Below, piece by piece: positions 34,240 through 42,494 of a DNA stretch of 43,336 nucleotides; the first letter of the stretch is position 1, and every line of letters begins with the position of its first letter. Below the pieces are notes generated by a model that was given only the letters and a program-made list of their open reading frames with translations, was not told the origin of the DNA and did not search any database. Position numbers and translations under genes: made by a program. Where the stretch lies: positions 1-43,336 of IMG/VR virus record IMGVR_UViG_3300049893_000329; one strand, given 5' to 3'. The DNA is from a virus.

Positions 34240-35013
34240 ATGGCACAATTCAAAGCTAAGTTTTCATTCAAAACTATTTCAATTGCACTGTTTTCTGGCT
34301 TGTTCGCGGAATACGCAGGAGACAACGAGACCAAGGAACAATTCTACACTCGTATTTCTGACCAGTTTGATTTGTCTTCTGACAAGTTGCAGATTGATAA
34401 GGTAGAAGGCACGGTTGTTGCGTTGGAAGGTTACACAGAGAAGTTAACCCCAGATTCCAAGGTGCTGAAACGTAAGCCAATCGAAGTTGAACTGGCCGCG
34501 CCTGACTTCCTGCAAAACATCGCAGCAGTTGTGAAGGAATCTGAGGTAAACTTTGCGCGTGATTTGATCGAGCGCTCAATTTCAGAATACGTGAAGTTGC
34601 AGTTTATCGACACGTTCCAGACTATCGGTGATTACAGTCTGGAAACTATCATTGCATTCCGTGCGGCAACTGGCGGACGTGGAGCTTCTGCGTTGGATGA
34701 GAAGTTGTTGGAGGCGGCAGTTAAATCCTTTGGCGATGCAATGGCGGTTGCTTTGTCAAATGTTCAAGGTGGTGCAATGATGGCAAATGCTGCAAAAGGC
34801 CGTTTCGCACAATCTGCCGTTATTCGCGTAGGTTTGCAACCAACCAAAGATACAGCAGAGCGTTTGCTTGCGCGTGTTGACCAATGGGCAATGCAACTGG
34901 CTAAAACCGATCCAGAAAAAGCCGAAGAGTTTGCGCCTGTGCATGGTCTTTGGACTAAGGCGTTGGAGAAGTTGGCAAACACCAAACCACTGGATTTGAA
35001 TTCTATTCTCTAA
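34240..35013 (+). CDS. abundant-type early protein of unknown function (257 aa)
   Basis: I start at the ATG at 34240, with AGAGG ten bases upstream; the longer frame from 34072 would cover the promoter. The gene stands alone between a strong promoter and a strong terminator, as a highly expressed gene would. The N-terminal 100 residues are beta-rich (FKAKFSFKTISIALF), the rest helical with Ala/Glu/Lys patterns. The size and charge could suit a DNA-binding or host-takeover protein, but I recognise no family. Confidence 0.8.
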   Translation: MAQFKAKFSFKTISIALFSGLFAEYAGDNETKEQFYTRISDQFDLSSDKLQIDKVEGTVVALEGYTEKLTPDSKVLKRKPIEVELAAPDFLQNIAAVVKESEVNFARDLIERSISEYVKLQFIDTFQTIGDYSLETIIAFRAATGGRGASALDEKLLEAAVKSFGDAMAVALSNVQGGAMMANAAKGRFAQSAVIRVGLQPTKDTAERLLARVDQWAMQLAKTDPEKAEEFAPVHGLWTKALEKLANTKPLDLNSIL

Positions 35014-35036
35014 TTCTGCCAGCGGTAGTTAAAACT

Positions 35037-35068
35037 AAAAAACCCAGTCTTAGGATTGGGTTTTTTTT
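35037..35068 (+). terminator. intrinsic terminator
   Basis: AAAAAACCCAGTC (35037-35049) pairs with GATTGGGTTTTTT (35054-35066) around a TTAG loop, with one G-U pair, and runs into a tract of eight T residues. It closes the 34240 gene. Confidence 0.92.
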
Positions 35069-35117
35069 ATGTCTGCAATATCTGTGCCAATTTGTAAATC
35101 TGGCCGCGAAATAATGC

Positions 35118-35146
35118 TTGACAGCTTGTAAAAAGTGTGTAATGAT
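35118..35146 (+). promoter_or_regulatory. sigma70-type promoter (P2)
   Basis: TTGACA (35118-35123) is perfect. The -10 is TAATGA at a 16-base spacing, or AATGAT at 17 with TG and one base before it as an extended -10. It lies between a terminator and the 339-residue gene, and starts the operon that includes the helicase. Confidence 0.65.
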
Positions 35147-35182
35147 CGCAGCTCCACAAAGACAAAAGAGGATTTGTCACAA

Positions 35183-36202
35183 ATGCTGCTTTCAACTTGT
35201 CCGATAACTGGGATTAATTTCCCAATCTTAACAGGCTATGGAAAAGTCAAAGTTAAACAACCGCATCCGGTGCTAGGTTGTTCTTTGAAAGAATTGTTAT
35301 CTATTCATTGCGAGAGTGAACAAGACTCTCAACTCGTCTTTGCAGCGCTATTACTGCATCTTTCTGATTTAAAGTTGATCCACATCTCTAGCCAAATTCC
35401 TAAAATTTCCAAGTCATCACTGGATCGAGAGTTGCCATTTTTGTTCCCTTTTGTTTCATGGGCCATGAATGCGCAAAACTGTCCTCAATTCAAATATTTG
35501 CCAGAGTTTCGCATAACTTCTGAGTTGGATATTTCGCAATTCAATAGCTGGCGTAGAGCTGTCCAAACTGAGGCGAGCGGCTGGGATACAATGTTAGACG
35601 CAATCCAAGCTAGGGAATTGCAACGCCAGCGAGAAGCTGCAATAAGAATGCTAGAACGTCCGCTTAAACCTAATACGGTGAAACCTGCTAGAGTCTCTAG
35701 AATTCAAGCCCGAGCGGATTATCTGCGTGCGGCGCTAACTGCTACTCATAGTCCGGCAATCGTGGAATATTACGTCAAATTATACATGGCGCCCGCGACG
35801 TTTGAACTTGTAGCGCTTGAACAAGCTAAATCTTTCTTTCTGGAATATCTGCCAGATACAACGCTAAACGATTACACGGACAAGGGCGAGATTCTAAAAA
35901 TTCTCGACGTTACAATTGTTGAGAAAGTTGGTCTGTCAAATCTGCTAGGGATTCAAGTCAATCCTGAATCATTGGAAATAGTGCGCCAAATCAGAAAGGA
36001 AAATTCACTATTCCGAGATGATAAGGAGTTCATAACTTCAACGAATAGAAAGTTGGAACAATGGCTTGCACCTACATCTGATAAAGTTTCACTTCCTGAA
36101 ATTCCAATCCACGAAGCGGAGCCGAAAAGAGAAAACTTTGCAACACAGATTGAATTCAATATTGCACACAGACAATGGAGAGCGCAGGAGCGTACAAAAT
36201 GA
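35183..36202 (+). CDS. hypothetical protein, first gene of the helicase operon (339 aa)
   Basis: The ATG at 35183 has AGAGGA ten bases upstream; a GTG frame from 35135 would lie inside promoter P2. The N-terminus has CPITG and GYGKVKVKQPHPVLGC, with four scattered Cys residues in the first 100 that could bind metal but are not paired in a usual way. The centre is helical and Arg/Gln-rich (residues 140-190), a plausible nucleic-acid-binding stretch, and the tail is charged. I do not recognise the family. Coupling to the helicase operon suggests replication initiation or recombination; this is inference. Confidence 0.75.
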   Translation: MLLSTCPITGINFPILTGYGKVKVKQPHPVLGCSLKELLSIHCESEQDSQLVFAALLLHLSDLKLIHISSQIPKISKSSLDRELPFLFPFVSWAMNAQNCPQFKYLPEFRITSELDISQFNSWRRAVQTEASGWDTMLDAIQARELQRQREAAIRMLERPLKPNTVKPARVSRIQARADYLRAALTATHSPAIVEYYVKLYMAPATFELVALEQAKSFFLEYLPDTTLNDYTDKGEILKILDVTIVEKVGLSNLLGIQVNPESLEIVRQIRKENSLFRDDKEFITSTNRKLEQWLAPTSDKVSLPEIPIHEAEPKRENFATQIEFNIAHRQWRAQERTK

Positions 36203-36447
36203 AAGACTATTACGAGATGCGAGAAATAAACAAACGCAATACGCAAGAAATTTCAGCAATATTGGACAAGTTAAACGCCGCAAAGTCTGCCAAAGATACA
36301 AAAGCATTTTATGTCGGATTGCGGGAGTTATATCCGCACAGAACTTGCAGAGTTTTTGCAAAATTAGTTCCTTTGGATTGGCAAGTTGCCTGCATAGTTG
36401 CCAATAAATACCCGTATTCACAACTTGAAATAGAGCCGCAATCATGA
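36199..36447 (+). CDS. small hypothetical protein (82 aa)
   Basis: The ATG overlaps the stop of the previous gene (ATGA), with AGGAG at 36187-36191. An ATG at 36175 would lie upstream of that site. The first half is a charged helix (residues 5-40) and the second half has the segment RELYPHRTCRVFAKLVPLDW. It ends in ATGA overlap with the helicase gene. It may help load or regulate the helicase, on position alone. Confidence 0.7.
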   Translation: MKDYYEMREINKRNTQEISAILDKLNAAKSAKDTKAFYVGLRELYPHRTCRVFAKLVPLDWQVACIVANKYPYSQLEIEPQS

Positions 36448-38246
36448 GTATTCAAATCACCCAATCCGCAAAAGATAAAATGCTTGAAGCAATAAGACTG
36501 CGTGCAGAGCGCAGAGCCGCAGAACAAGCCGCAGCGGGACAAGTTCAACAAGTGCAAATGGCTGGAATAAAACTTGCCGCGAAAGTTCCCGAAGTTATGC
36601 CAGCCACATCTGCTAGTCCTACAGTTGTTGCAGAAATCATCTACAACGCACAACAGCAATCCGCAATAGATTTTGCTAGCAGTGGTCAAGAATTTTGTCT
36701 AATTGGTGCCGCGGGTACTGGTAAAACTACAACAGTAAAAGAGATTGTCCGGCGCAGTGTTGAGAGAATCTGTAAAGAAACGGGAAAGAAACTTGCAGAT
36801 TTGGGTATTGAAATTGCATTGTTGGCATTTACGCGCAGAGCTGTCCGAAATATTGCAAAAGCTGTAAAGTCTATAAATTGTGAACATCTGTGTAATACTG
36901 CCCACGCATTCTTAGAATATCAGCCAGTTGAAGAGTCTTACATAGATGAAAATGGCTTGTATAAGATGCGCAAAGTTTTCCGCCCAATGGTTACAGAAGA
37001 TGCGCCAAACAGGGAAACTCGGCTTATTATAATTGATGAATCTTCTATGCTGGGATATTCCACACTTTACAAAGAGCTGGTCTTAGGTTGTCCAAATGCG
37101 AAGTTTATCTTCATTGGCGACTTGAACCAGTTACCGCCTGTTTTTGGCGACGCAGTTCTAGGTTATAAATTGGCCCAACTTCCTGTAGTTGAATTAAATG
37201 AAGTTTACCGCCAAGCCATGGATAGTCCTATCATTTGGTTTCAGCACAACTACACACTTAAAGGAAACTTGGTGCCTGATACGGTTCTTGAAAAACTATC
37301 CAAAGAAGCAACGCCAGATTCCGGTGTAGAGTTTATTCCATTCAAACAGAAAGCCGATTGGGACGTGCTAAGTCAAGCAGTTGCAAACTATATGTTACGG
37401 GAATACAACGAAGGGAGATATTCTTACAAAGATCATACCTTTCTAATCCCGTTCAACAAGAAGTTTGGAACTAAGGCAATTAACGAAAACTTTGTTGATA
37501 TGCTAACCGAACAAGAACAACGCACAGTTTTTGAAGTTATAGCAGGATTTGAAAAGAAATATCTAGCAGTTGGTGATTACATAATGCACGAAAAACAGGA
37601 GTGGTTTATTTCTGACATAACACCCAATCCTGTGTACATGGGCAAAAAATGTCTGGAGGAATCTGTAAATCTAAATCGCTGGGGCGTTTATCGTGGCAAA
37701 GGTTTGACTTTGGAAGAACAAAACTCTCACATCCACGATAGCTTCGACGCCGAAAAGTTTCTAAAAATGACAAGTGCGGATTCAGAAGAGTCTGCAAAAA
37801 TGAAAGCTAGCCACATAGTCAAACTTATATCTCCAGACGGCAGCTTTAGTCGAGAGTTATCAGCAGCCGGAGCAATCAAAAACTTAGAGTTTGCGTATTG
37901 TACAACGATTCATAAGTCGCAGGGTTCGGAGTGGGAAAAAGTCTGGCTGATTGTGCATAAAGACCATGCGTCAATGTTAAGTCGTGAACTTTTGTACACA
38001 GGAATGACTCGTGCGAAAAGCAAGTTGACAGTTTTATACAGTCCTGCAAGCCGCGCAGGTGCGAAAGATTCAAGTATTAATAAGGCTCTGAAACGTGGAG
38101 TTTTGTCTGGTGTAGGTTGGCAAGCTAAAGTTGAGGCATTCAAAGGAAAATTAGAAGCTGGAACGTCCGGTTGGATAGAGCCGGGATATGAAGGCGGAGC
38201 TTTCCCAGAATGCGAAACTACAACTGACGACTATGAGGAAAATTAA
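36444..38246 (+). CDS. RecD/Dda-like SF1B DNA helicase (600 aa)
   Basis: The helicase motifs are clear: Walker A GAAGTGKT at residues 88-95 (Lys94), Walker B IIIDESSM with Asp198-Glu199, motif III GDLNQLPPV at 225-233, motif V TIHKSQGSEW around 488-497, and motif VI LYTGMTRAK with Arg523. This set fits the 5'-3' SF1B group of RecD2 and T4 Dda. The first 75 residues are an Ala/Gln/Glu-rich, low-complexity tail. It probably unwinds DNA in replication or recombination. It is translationally coupled to the 82-residue protein before it. Confidence 0.93.
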   Translation: MSIQITQSAKDKMLEAIRLRAERRAAEQAAAGQVQQVQMAGIKLAAKVPEVMPATSASPTVVAEIIYNAQQQSAIDFASSGQEFCLIGAAGTGKTTTVKEIVRRSVERICKETGKKLADLGIEIALLAFTRRAVRNIAKAVKSINCEHLCNTAHAFLEYQPVEESYIDENGLYKMRKVFRPMVTEDAPNRETRLIIIDESSMLGYSTLYKELVLGCPNAKFIFIGDLNQLPPVFGDAVLGYKLAQLPVVELNEVYRQAMDSPIIWFQHNYTLKGNLVPDTVLEKLSKEATPDSGVEFIPFKQKADWDVLSQAVANYMLREYNEGRYSYKDHTFLIPFNKKFGTKAINENFVDMLTEQEQRTVFEVIAGFEKKYLAVGDYIMHEKQEWFISDITPNPVYMGKKCLEESVNLNRWGVYRGKGLTLEEQNSHIHDSFDAEKFLKMTSADSEESAKMKASHIVKLISPDGSFSRELSAAGAIKNLEFAYCTTIHKSQGSEWEKVWLIVHKDHASMLSRELLYTGMTRAKSKLTVLYSPASRAGAKDSSINKALKRGVLSGVGWQAKVEAFKGKLEAGTSGWIEPGYEGGAFPECETTTDDYEEN

Positions 38247-38248
38247 TC

Positions 38249-38506
38249 ATGGCCAAGAAAGTAAACCAAAAGAAAACACGGTTGGAAGTTGCCACAGATT
38301 CAATAAATACAATACTACAATCCAATGCTAACTTCCAATTCGAGGCATACTTAGATTTGTTGAGTAGCGTGGATGTTTACAAGTTGCGTTATGCAGGAGT
38401 TGTGCCAGCCGGAAATGGCGATCATGTAGCATTCCTAGATTTGAATGACTTGATAAAACTCAGAACTTACATTGACATAATCATTAAGGAATCAAAATGC
38501 CTCTAG
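38249..38506 (+). CDS. small hypothetical protein (85 aa)
   Basis: GAGGAAAA precedes the ATG, two bases after the helicase stop. The N-terminus is basic (KKVNQKKTR) and the rest is a small mixed helix-strand domain. The last ten bases overlap the zinc-ribbon gene. I see no motif. Confidence 0.7.
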   Translation: MAKKVNQKKTRLEVATDSINTILQSNANFQFEAYLDLLSSVDVYKLRYAGVVPAGNGDHVAFLDLNDLIKLRTYIDIIIKESKCL

Positions 38507-38982
38507 TATTCAAATCACTGGAACGTTCCCCAGGATTGCTAGAGAAACTAATGGCTGAGGATTCTGCCAGAGCTGCGCACAAGGAAGTTGCACAAAATCC
38601 TGTTGTGGAAATTCCTGAAAATCCCCGAATTATTCCAACTAAAGAATTGTGGATTCGTTGTTTTTTCCGACTTATCAATACCGACGAGTTCTATAAAAAC
38701 AACTACAACGGATTATTTTTTACGATGTATTATCCGACAGGTTACAGCAGACAAAACGCCTCAAGTCTTGCTGGAACTTTTACCCTGTGTTACTGCGTGC
38801 AATGCAGCAGATTGTCAGAAGGATTTTTTCCAGAGTTTGCAGTTGCAAGTTGTACAAAATGTAAAAGATTGAAAACTCCAGAGTCTAAAGCTAAACGCAA
38901 TCGTATAAATTTCTGGACTGACATCTTTACGCCAGAATTTGCAGATATTGTTTGCGCAGAGTTGAAAAAATTAATGACTTGA
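38497..38982 (+). CDS. zinc-ribbon protein (161 aa)
   Basis: Two CxxC knuckles, Cys100-x2-Cys103 and Cys119-x2-Cys122, make a zinc ribbon with basic residues after the second. The N-terminal 60 residues are helical. Such proteins bind DNA or RNA or a protein partner, and a regulatory or recombination role is likely, though unproved. AAGGAA precedes the ATG. The stop lies inside the -35 of promoter P3. Confidence 0.75.
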   Translation: MPLVFKSLERSPGLLEKLMAEDSARAAHKEVAQNPVVEIPENPRIIPTKELWIRCFFRLINTDEFYKNNYNGLFFTMYYPTGYSRQNASSLAGTFTLCYCVQCSRLSEGFFPEFAVASCTKCKRLKTPESKAKRNRINFWTDIFTPEFADIVCAELKKLMT

Positions 38983-39006
38983 CTAACCGACGAAACAGTG
39001 TATAGT
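38979..39006 (+). promoter_or_regulatory. sigma70-type promoter (P3), gives near-leaderless message
   Basis: TTGACT (38979-38984), a 16-base spacer ending in GTG, then TATAGT (39001-39006). The next ATG is at 39015, so a start about seven bases after the -10 would fall at the initiation codon with no room for a ribosome binding site. Confidence 0.65.
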
Positions 39007-39014
39007 AATTATCT

Positions 39015-39257
39015 ATGGCAAATTCAATGTATGATCTAGTTCTAGATGCGCTAATTTCCGGGCAAACTGTTGCTATTCCGGTTGAGTCTTTTATTCCGCT
39101 AAGATCTGCCTTCTACAGACTAAAAGAACAGCCCGGCATGGATTTCTTAGTTGCCAACAAAGTGGTAACTTCAACCATAGCAGAAAATGGTGAGTGCCTA
39201 GTTACGCTGAAAGAGAAGACTAAAAAATCTATAGCCTTTCGGGTGGTTCCAAAATGA
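39015..39257 (+). CDS. small hypothetical protein, probably leaderless (80 aa)
   Basis: The ATG lies nine bases after the -10 of P3, and no Shine-Dalgarno sequence is present. The product has an N-terminal helix, a segment VAIPVESFIPLRSAFYRLKE and a beta-rich tail with KEKTKKSIAF. It is the first of four genes joined by ATGA overlaps. Its layout resembles the next gene (39254), with which it may be paralogous. Confidence 0.7.
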   Translation: MANSMYDLVLDALISGQTVAIPVESFIPLRSAFYRLKEQPGMDFLVANKVVTSTIAENGECLVTLKEKTKKSIAFRVVPK

Positions 39258-39541
39258 ATGTTGGCAGACAATACACAGATTTGTGGCTACAAATTATAGA
39301 AGCTGCAAAGAACAAACAAGATGTAGTTATGGAAAACGTGCCAGAGGCCCGAGTGAGATACTGGCGCAAAGCAATATCTCGGGAGAAAAACTTGGACAAA
39401 ATTCCTGAGCACGAAATAATTCAACAGTTCTATAAATTGAAATTTACTTATAGTAGTGAACTGCGAGAACTTAGAATATCCTTAGTCGCAAAAACTGGCA
39501 AAGGTTCTTTAATGGGCCTTATTATAGGTAACATTTTATGA
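39254..39541 (+). CDS. small hypothetical protein (95 aa)
   Basis: It starts by ATGA overlap. Like the previous product it has an N-terminal amphipathic helix, then a short strand and Pro, then an Arg/aromatic helix (ARVRYWRKAISREKN) and a strand-rich end. The similarity to 39015-39257 is in pattern, not strong identity. No family is recognised. It is tightly coupled to the following gene. Confidence 0.7.
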   Translation: MNVGRQYTDLWLQIIEAAKNKQDVVMENVPEARVRYWRKAISREKNLDKIPEHEIIQQFYKLKFTYSSELRELRISLVAKTGKGSLMGLIIGNIL

Positions 39542-39885
39542 CACACCTACATAGAACTGCGGATAATTTTTTACGGAAATTTCTGGAATCTGGAAAGCCT
39601 GTAAAAATTGTGTATTGTTTGGGCAACAAAGTTCTAGGTGAGTATCTGATTGAAAGTGTGTTGCAAAACACAGTGTTAGTTACTCCCAGCTGTAAGTTTC
39701 AACTACCCTTGTTTCTACCAAATCCTGCAAATGAATCTGTGGACATTGGACAGTCGGTAACTTCCTCTGATTTGCTAATTACTATCTATGAGCAAAACAG
39801 TCTAGGCGATCGAATTCCTGTGTACGAAATTTATTTTGCAATTTCGGGAGAATCTACCGACCCCAACTTATCGGAGTTAATATGA
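39538..39885 (+). CDS. hypothetical protein (115 aa)
   Basis: It starts by ATGA overlap and is mostly beta-rich after an N-terminal helix, with NPANESVDIGQSV and an acidic, Ser-rich end. No motif is seen. It is the third member of the overlapping four-gene set. Confidence 0.7.
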   Translation: MTHLHRTADNFLRKFLESGKPVKIVYCLGNKVLGEYLIESVLQNTVLVTPSCKFQLPLFLPNPANESVDIGQSVTSSDLLITIYEQNSLGDRIPVYEIYFAISGESTDPNLSELI

Positions 39886-40202
39886 CTGAGATTATCACAA
39901 CTGACGTGCAAGCGGACACAGAAGCAGAAAATGCGTTAATGATTTCTGTGATTTTGCCAAAGATAAACATCTTGCGCGAAGCATTACTTGCACAGGCTCC
40001 TGAGATTGCCAACCACCTGAAAGAAATTAATGAAGACTTGCGCCAGTATCCAGACTTGGTGCACCTGCTAAGTGACGATGATATTGCTCCAATATATTCC
40101 GCAATCATGGAGCAATCAAATGTTGAGATTACTGCAAAAGCTGCCAAGAAGAAAACTACATTCTCTGACAGCGATAAAAATCTCCTGAACAGCTTACTCT
40201 AA
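39882..40202 (+). CDS. hypothetical helical protein (106 aa)
   Basis: It starts by ATGA overlap. The protein is acidic and helical, with a basic end (KAAKKKTTFSDSDKNLLNSLL). It closes the four-gene set and ends 13 bases before the nuclease ATG. It could be a nuclease-associated or DNA-end-binding partner, which is inference from position. Confidence 0.7.
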   Translation: MTEIITTDVQADTEAENALMISVILPKINILREALLAQAPEIANHLKEINEDLRQYPDLVHLLSDDDIAPIYSAIMEQSNVEITAKAAKKKTTFSDSDKNLLNSLL

Positions 40203-40215
40203 GTTGGTACATATC

Positions 40216-41292
40216 ATGGCTAACAAAAATAGTCCTTTCACCGGAGCTTTATGTTCTGATGATTTGTACAAGTTGATGACTCAGCCCATCAATCAGAGCC
40301 AAGTTATCGGCTTGCCTGGAACCAAACAAAGTTCTGGCCGCAAACTTGGATATGTCTACGATCCAAATAAACTTGCACTCTCCTACTCCCGCCGCCAAAC
40401 ATTAAATCGTTGTGCTCGCTTGTTCCAACTTCGTGAATTGCAGCAACAAAAAAGTCAAAGTCCCAGCATTCATATGAGTTTCGGTTCTGCCGTAGGTGCT
40501 GGCATTCAAGAATACTGGCGTTCAGAATCCCTACCTCGTGCAGTTGTTGCAGCTCTTGCAGCTTGGGACTATCCAGAGTTTACAGACATCTGGGGAAAAG
40601 CTGATAAGAAATCTTTTGCAATTGTTGCAGAAACTCTCAACTCCTACGTGAACAATATTCACCCATCTCTAGCAGCAGATTACAAATTGGCTGAGATTGA
40701 TGGAAAGTCTGGCATCGAATTGTTCTGTTACTTGCACGTCAATGAACATGTGAACTACCAAATTCACATAGATTTGATTCTGCAAAACATACAGACTAAT
40801 GCATTGGCAGTTGTGGAAATTAAAACTAGCGGCATGAGCACAGACGAAGCTAAGTGGGGCAACAGTGACCAAACTCTTGGATACTATGCCTTCATGGAAT
40901 CTATAAGTGCCAAGTTAAATCTGCCACTGGAACCGATTGTTTACTACCTGTGCATCGAAGCAGGAAAAATGCATGATCCTAGCTGTATGTATGGATTCCA
41001 AATCTTGCCATTTGTCAAAACTCCCAACGCTATCTTAGATTTTGTTATGGGACTTATGGCCGATGTTAACCACATAGATTTCTGCATGGATATGGATCAT
41101 TTTCCAAAGAATGGTTCTGGCTGTTTAATGTTTCGCACGCGCTGTGAATTCTACGGAAGTTGCGATATGTTAGTTGGTATGCAGTCTCAAGCTGGCAATG
41201 TTTATCAGAGTCTTACAATGGACGATGTTGATTTTGTCTTGGATATTTCAGAGCTTGTAACTAGCATAAAAAATAAATTGTTGACAAACTGA
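40216..41292 (+). CDS. RecB/Cas4-like PD-(D/E)xK nuclease with possible 4Fe-4S cluster (358 aa)
   Basis: The ATG at 40216 is preferred over a TTG at 40204. The nuclease core has Asp186 in HIDLIL, then Glu201 and Lys203 in VVEIKTSG, and the RecB-type QTLGYY (Gln219, Tyr223). Cys66 in the N-terminal SRRQTLNRCARL and Cys303, Cys310 and Cys316 near the C-terminus match the four-cysteine pattern of AddB and Cas4 nucleases, which hold an iron-sulfur cluster. This enzyme would resect DNA ends or process recombination intermediates, working with the Sak4-like ATPase and helicase. It belongs to the replication and recombination block. Confidence 0.85.
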   Translation: MANKNSPFTGALCSDDLYKLMTQPINQSQVIGLPGTKQSSGRKLGYVYDPNKLALSYSRRQTLNRCARLFQLRELQQQKSQSPSIHMSFGSAVGAGIQEYWRSESLPRAVVAALAAWDYPEFTDIWGKADKKSFAIVAETLNSYVNNIHPSLAADYKLAEIDGKSGIELFCYLHVNEHVNYQIHIDLILQNIQTNALAVVEIKTSGMSTDEAKWGNSDQTLGYYAFMESISAKLNLPLEPIVYYLCIEAGKMHDPSCMYGFQILPFVKTPNAILDFVMGLMADVNHIDFCMDMDHFPKNGSGCLMFRTRCEFYGSCDMLVGMQSQAGNVYQSLTMDDVDFVLDISELVTSIKNKLLTN

Positions 41293-41308
41293 AAAGGTTG
41301 TGTAATAT
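41281..41308 (+). promoter_or_regulatory. sigma70-type promoter-like motif (P4), overlaps a start codon
   Basis: TTGACA (41281-41286), a 16-base spacer ending in GTG, then TAATAT (41303-41308). The -10 overlaps the ATG at 41307. A transcript would start near 41315, inside the small gene, and would then mainly serve the Sak4-like gene at 41516. It resembles P2 closely (both have GTGTAAT). Confidence 0.5.
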
Positions 41309-41519
41309 GGCACTTTCTCTTCCAAGCCAAAAAGCTCCGATTCCAAAGGGGCAAATATCTGGCGGTGCAGGAACATCTAGTAGCAATGCTAGAAAAGATC
41401 TTGCAATAGGTGATGGAGTTCTAACTCCCAAACAAGCACAAGATTTGCGTGAAGAAGTTTACAGTCTGCGCAAAGATTTAAATCAACTACTTGCCTATCT
41501 AGCTGAGGTGTTATCATGA
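41307..41519 (+). CDS. small hypothetical protein (70 aa)
   Basis: I use the ATG at 41307; a TTG at 41298 would only add three residues. AAGG lies upstream. The N-terminal half is Ser/Gly/Pro/Lys-rich and the second half is a heptad-like helix (LREEVYSLRKDLNQLLAYLAEVL). It could be a small DNA- or protein-binding helper. It ends in ATGA overlap with the Sak4-like gene. Confidence 0.65.
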   Translation: MALSLPSQKAPIPKGQISGGAGTSSSNARKDLAIGDGVLTPKQAQDLREEVYSLRKDLNQLLAYLAEVLS

Positions 41520-42433
41520 AACTGGATGCAGTCGCAGAAAAGTTAACGGCCTCGGGGGTTATGGAAAAACCTCAGTCAGTTTTAATCTACGGCCCGCCAA
41601 AATCTGGAAAGTCTACGCTCGCTGCACAACTTTCCCAGAAATACAACTTGATCTGGATTGATATTGACAAAGGTGGCCAAGTTTTATTTACGGCAGTTCC
41701 TAAAGAATACTGGGGAAAGATTGAGTTGATTGAAACAATCGACACGAATGCAAATCCCAGAGCAATCAAAGCATTAATTACATTCTTCAAGCAAGGCATG
41801 ATGCACCAAGGTACTGTACCTCTAGCATTCTGCGAGCGTCACGGAGATATAAATTGTGCAGAATGCCGAGCCATTCCACCAACCTTTAAAGTTGATCCTG
41901 CAAAGTTAACTACTGATACTGTTCTGGTAGTTGACACGCTTGGAAGACTGGGAGATTCTGCAATTGCCCATGCGTTAGGTTCTGCTGGTGACATGGTATT
42001 CAAGAAGAAAGAATACAGTCACTACGACAACCAAGGTTTATTGTTGCGCACAATCCTAACTATGCAGCAGCACCAAAAATATCACCGTGTATTTATCTCG
42101 CACGAAGAAGAGTTGGATCACGAAGATGGTAGTAAGAAGTTAACACCTCGTGCGGGTACTCGTAACTTCTCTCGCCATGTTGCAGGATACTTCGATCATG
42201 TAGTGTATTGTAATGTCCGCAACCGTAAGCACACTATTTCAAGTCTTACAACTTCTGATATTAAAGTTCAAGCTGGCAACCGCAATAACTTGGATATCAA
42301 AAATGTAAGCGACTTCCTCAATATCTTTAGCGTTAAACATATTGTGGATGGCAAGGCTTCAAACTTCAATTTCAGCCATGAAGCTACTGAGATTGAAGCG
42401 GAAGAAAATCAGAAAGCAGCTGTTTCTGAGTAA
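41516..42433 (+). CDS. Sak4-like RecA-fold ATPase (single-strand annealing family)
   Basis: Walker A is GPPKSGKST with Lys32, Walker B LVVDTLG with Asp140. The size (305 residues) and the fold order fit Sak4-type phage recombinases, RecA-like proteins that help anneal single-stranded DNA together with a phage SSB. An insertion at residues 106-117 (Cys-x2-His-x4-Cys-x2-Cys) could bind zinc. The order nuclease, ATPase, SSB-like gene supports recombination. ATGA overlap with the gene before it. Confidence 0.82.
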   Translation: MKLDAVAEKLTASGVMEKPQSVLIYGPPKSGKSTLAAQLSQKYNLIWIDIDKGGQVLFTAVPKEYWGKIELIETIDTNANPRAIKALITFFKQGMMHQGTVPLAFCERHGDINCAECRAIPPTFKVDPAKLTTDTVLVVDTLGRLGDSAIAHALGSAGDMVFKKKEYSHYDNQGLLLRTILTMQQHQKYHRVFISHEEELDHEDGSKKLTPRAGTRNFSRHVAGYFDHVVYCNVRNRKHTISSLTTSDIKVQAGNRNNLDIKNVSDFLNIFSVKHIVDGKASNFNFSHEATEIEAEENQKAAVSE

Positions 42434-42494
42434 CCCCGGGAATTTTTGCAAGAGTTCCTAAAATTAATCGTTCCAAAACATAAAGGTAATTACC

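Noticed and set aside
35135-35182. GTG start for the 339-residue gene
   Set aside because: It would fall within the P2 promoter, before any transcript start, so it cannot be on the message from that promoter.
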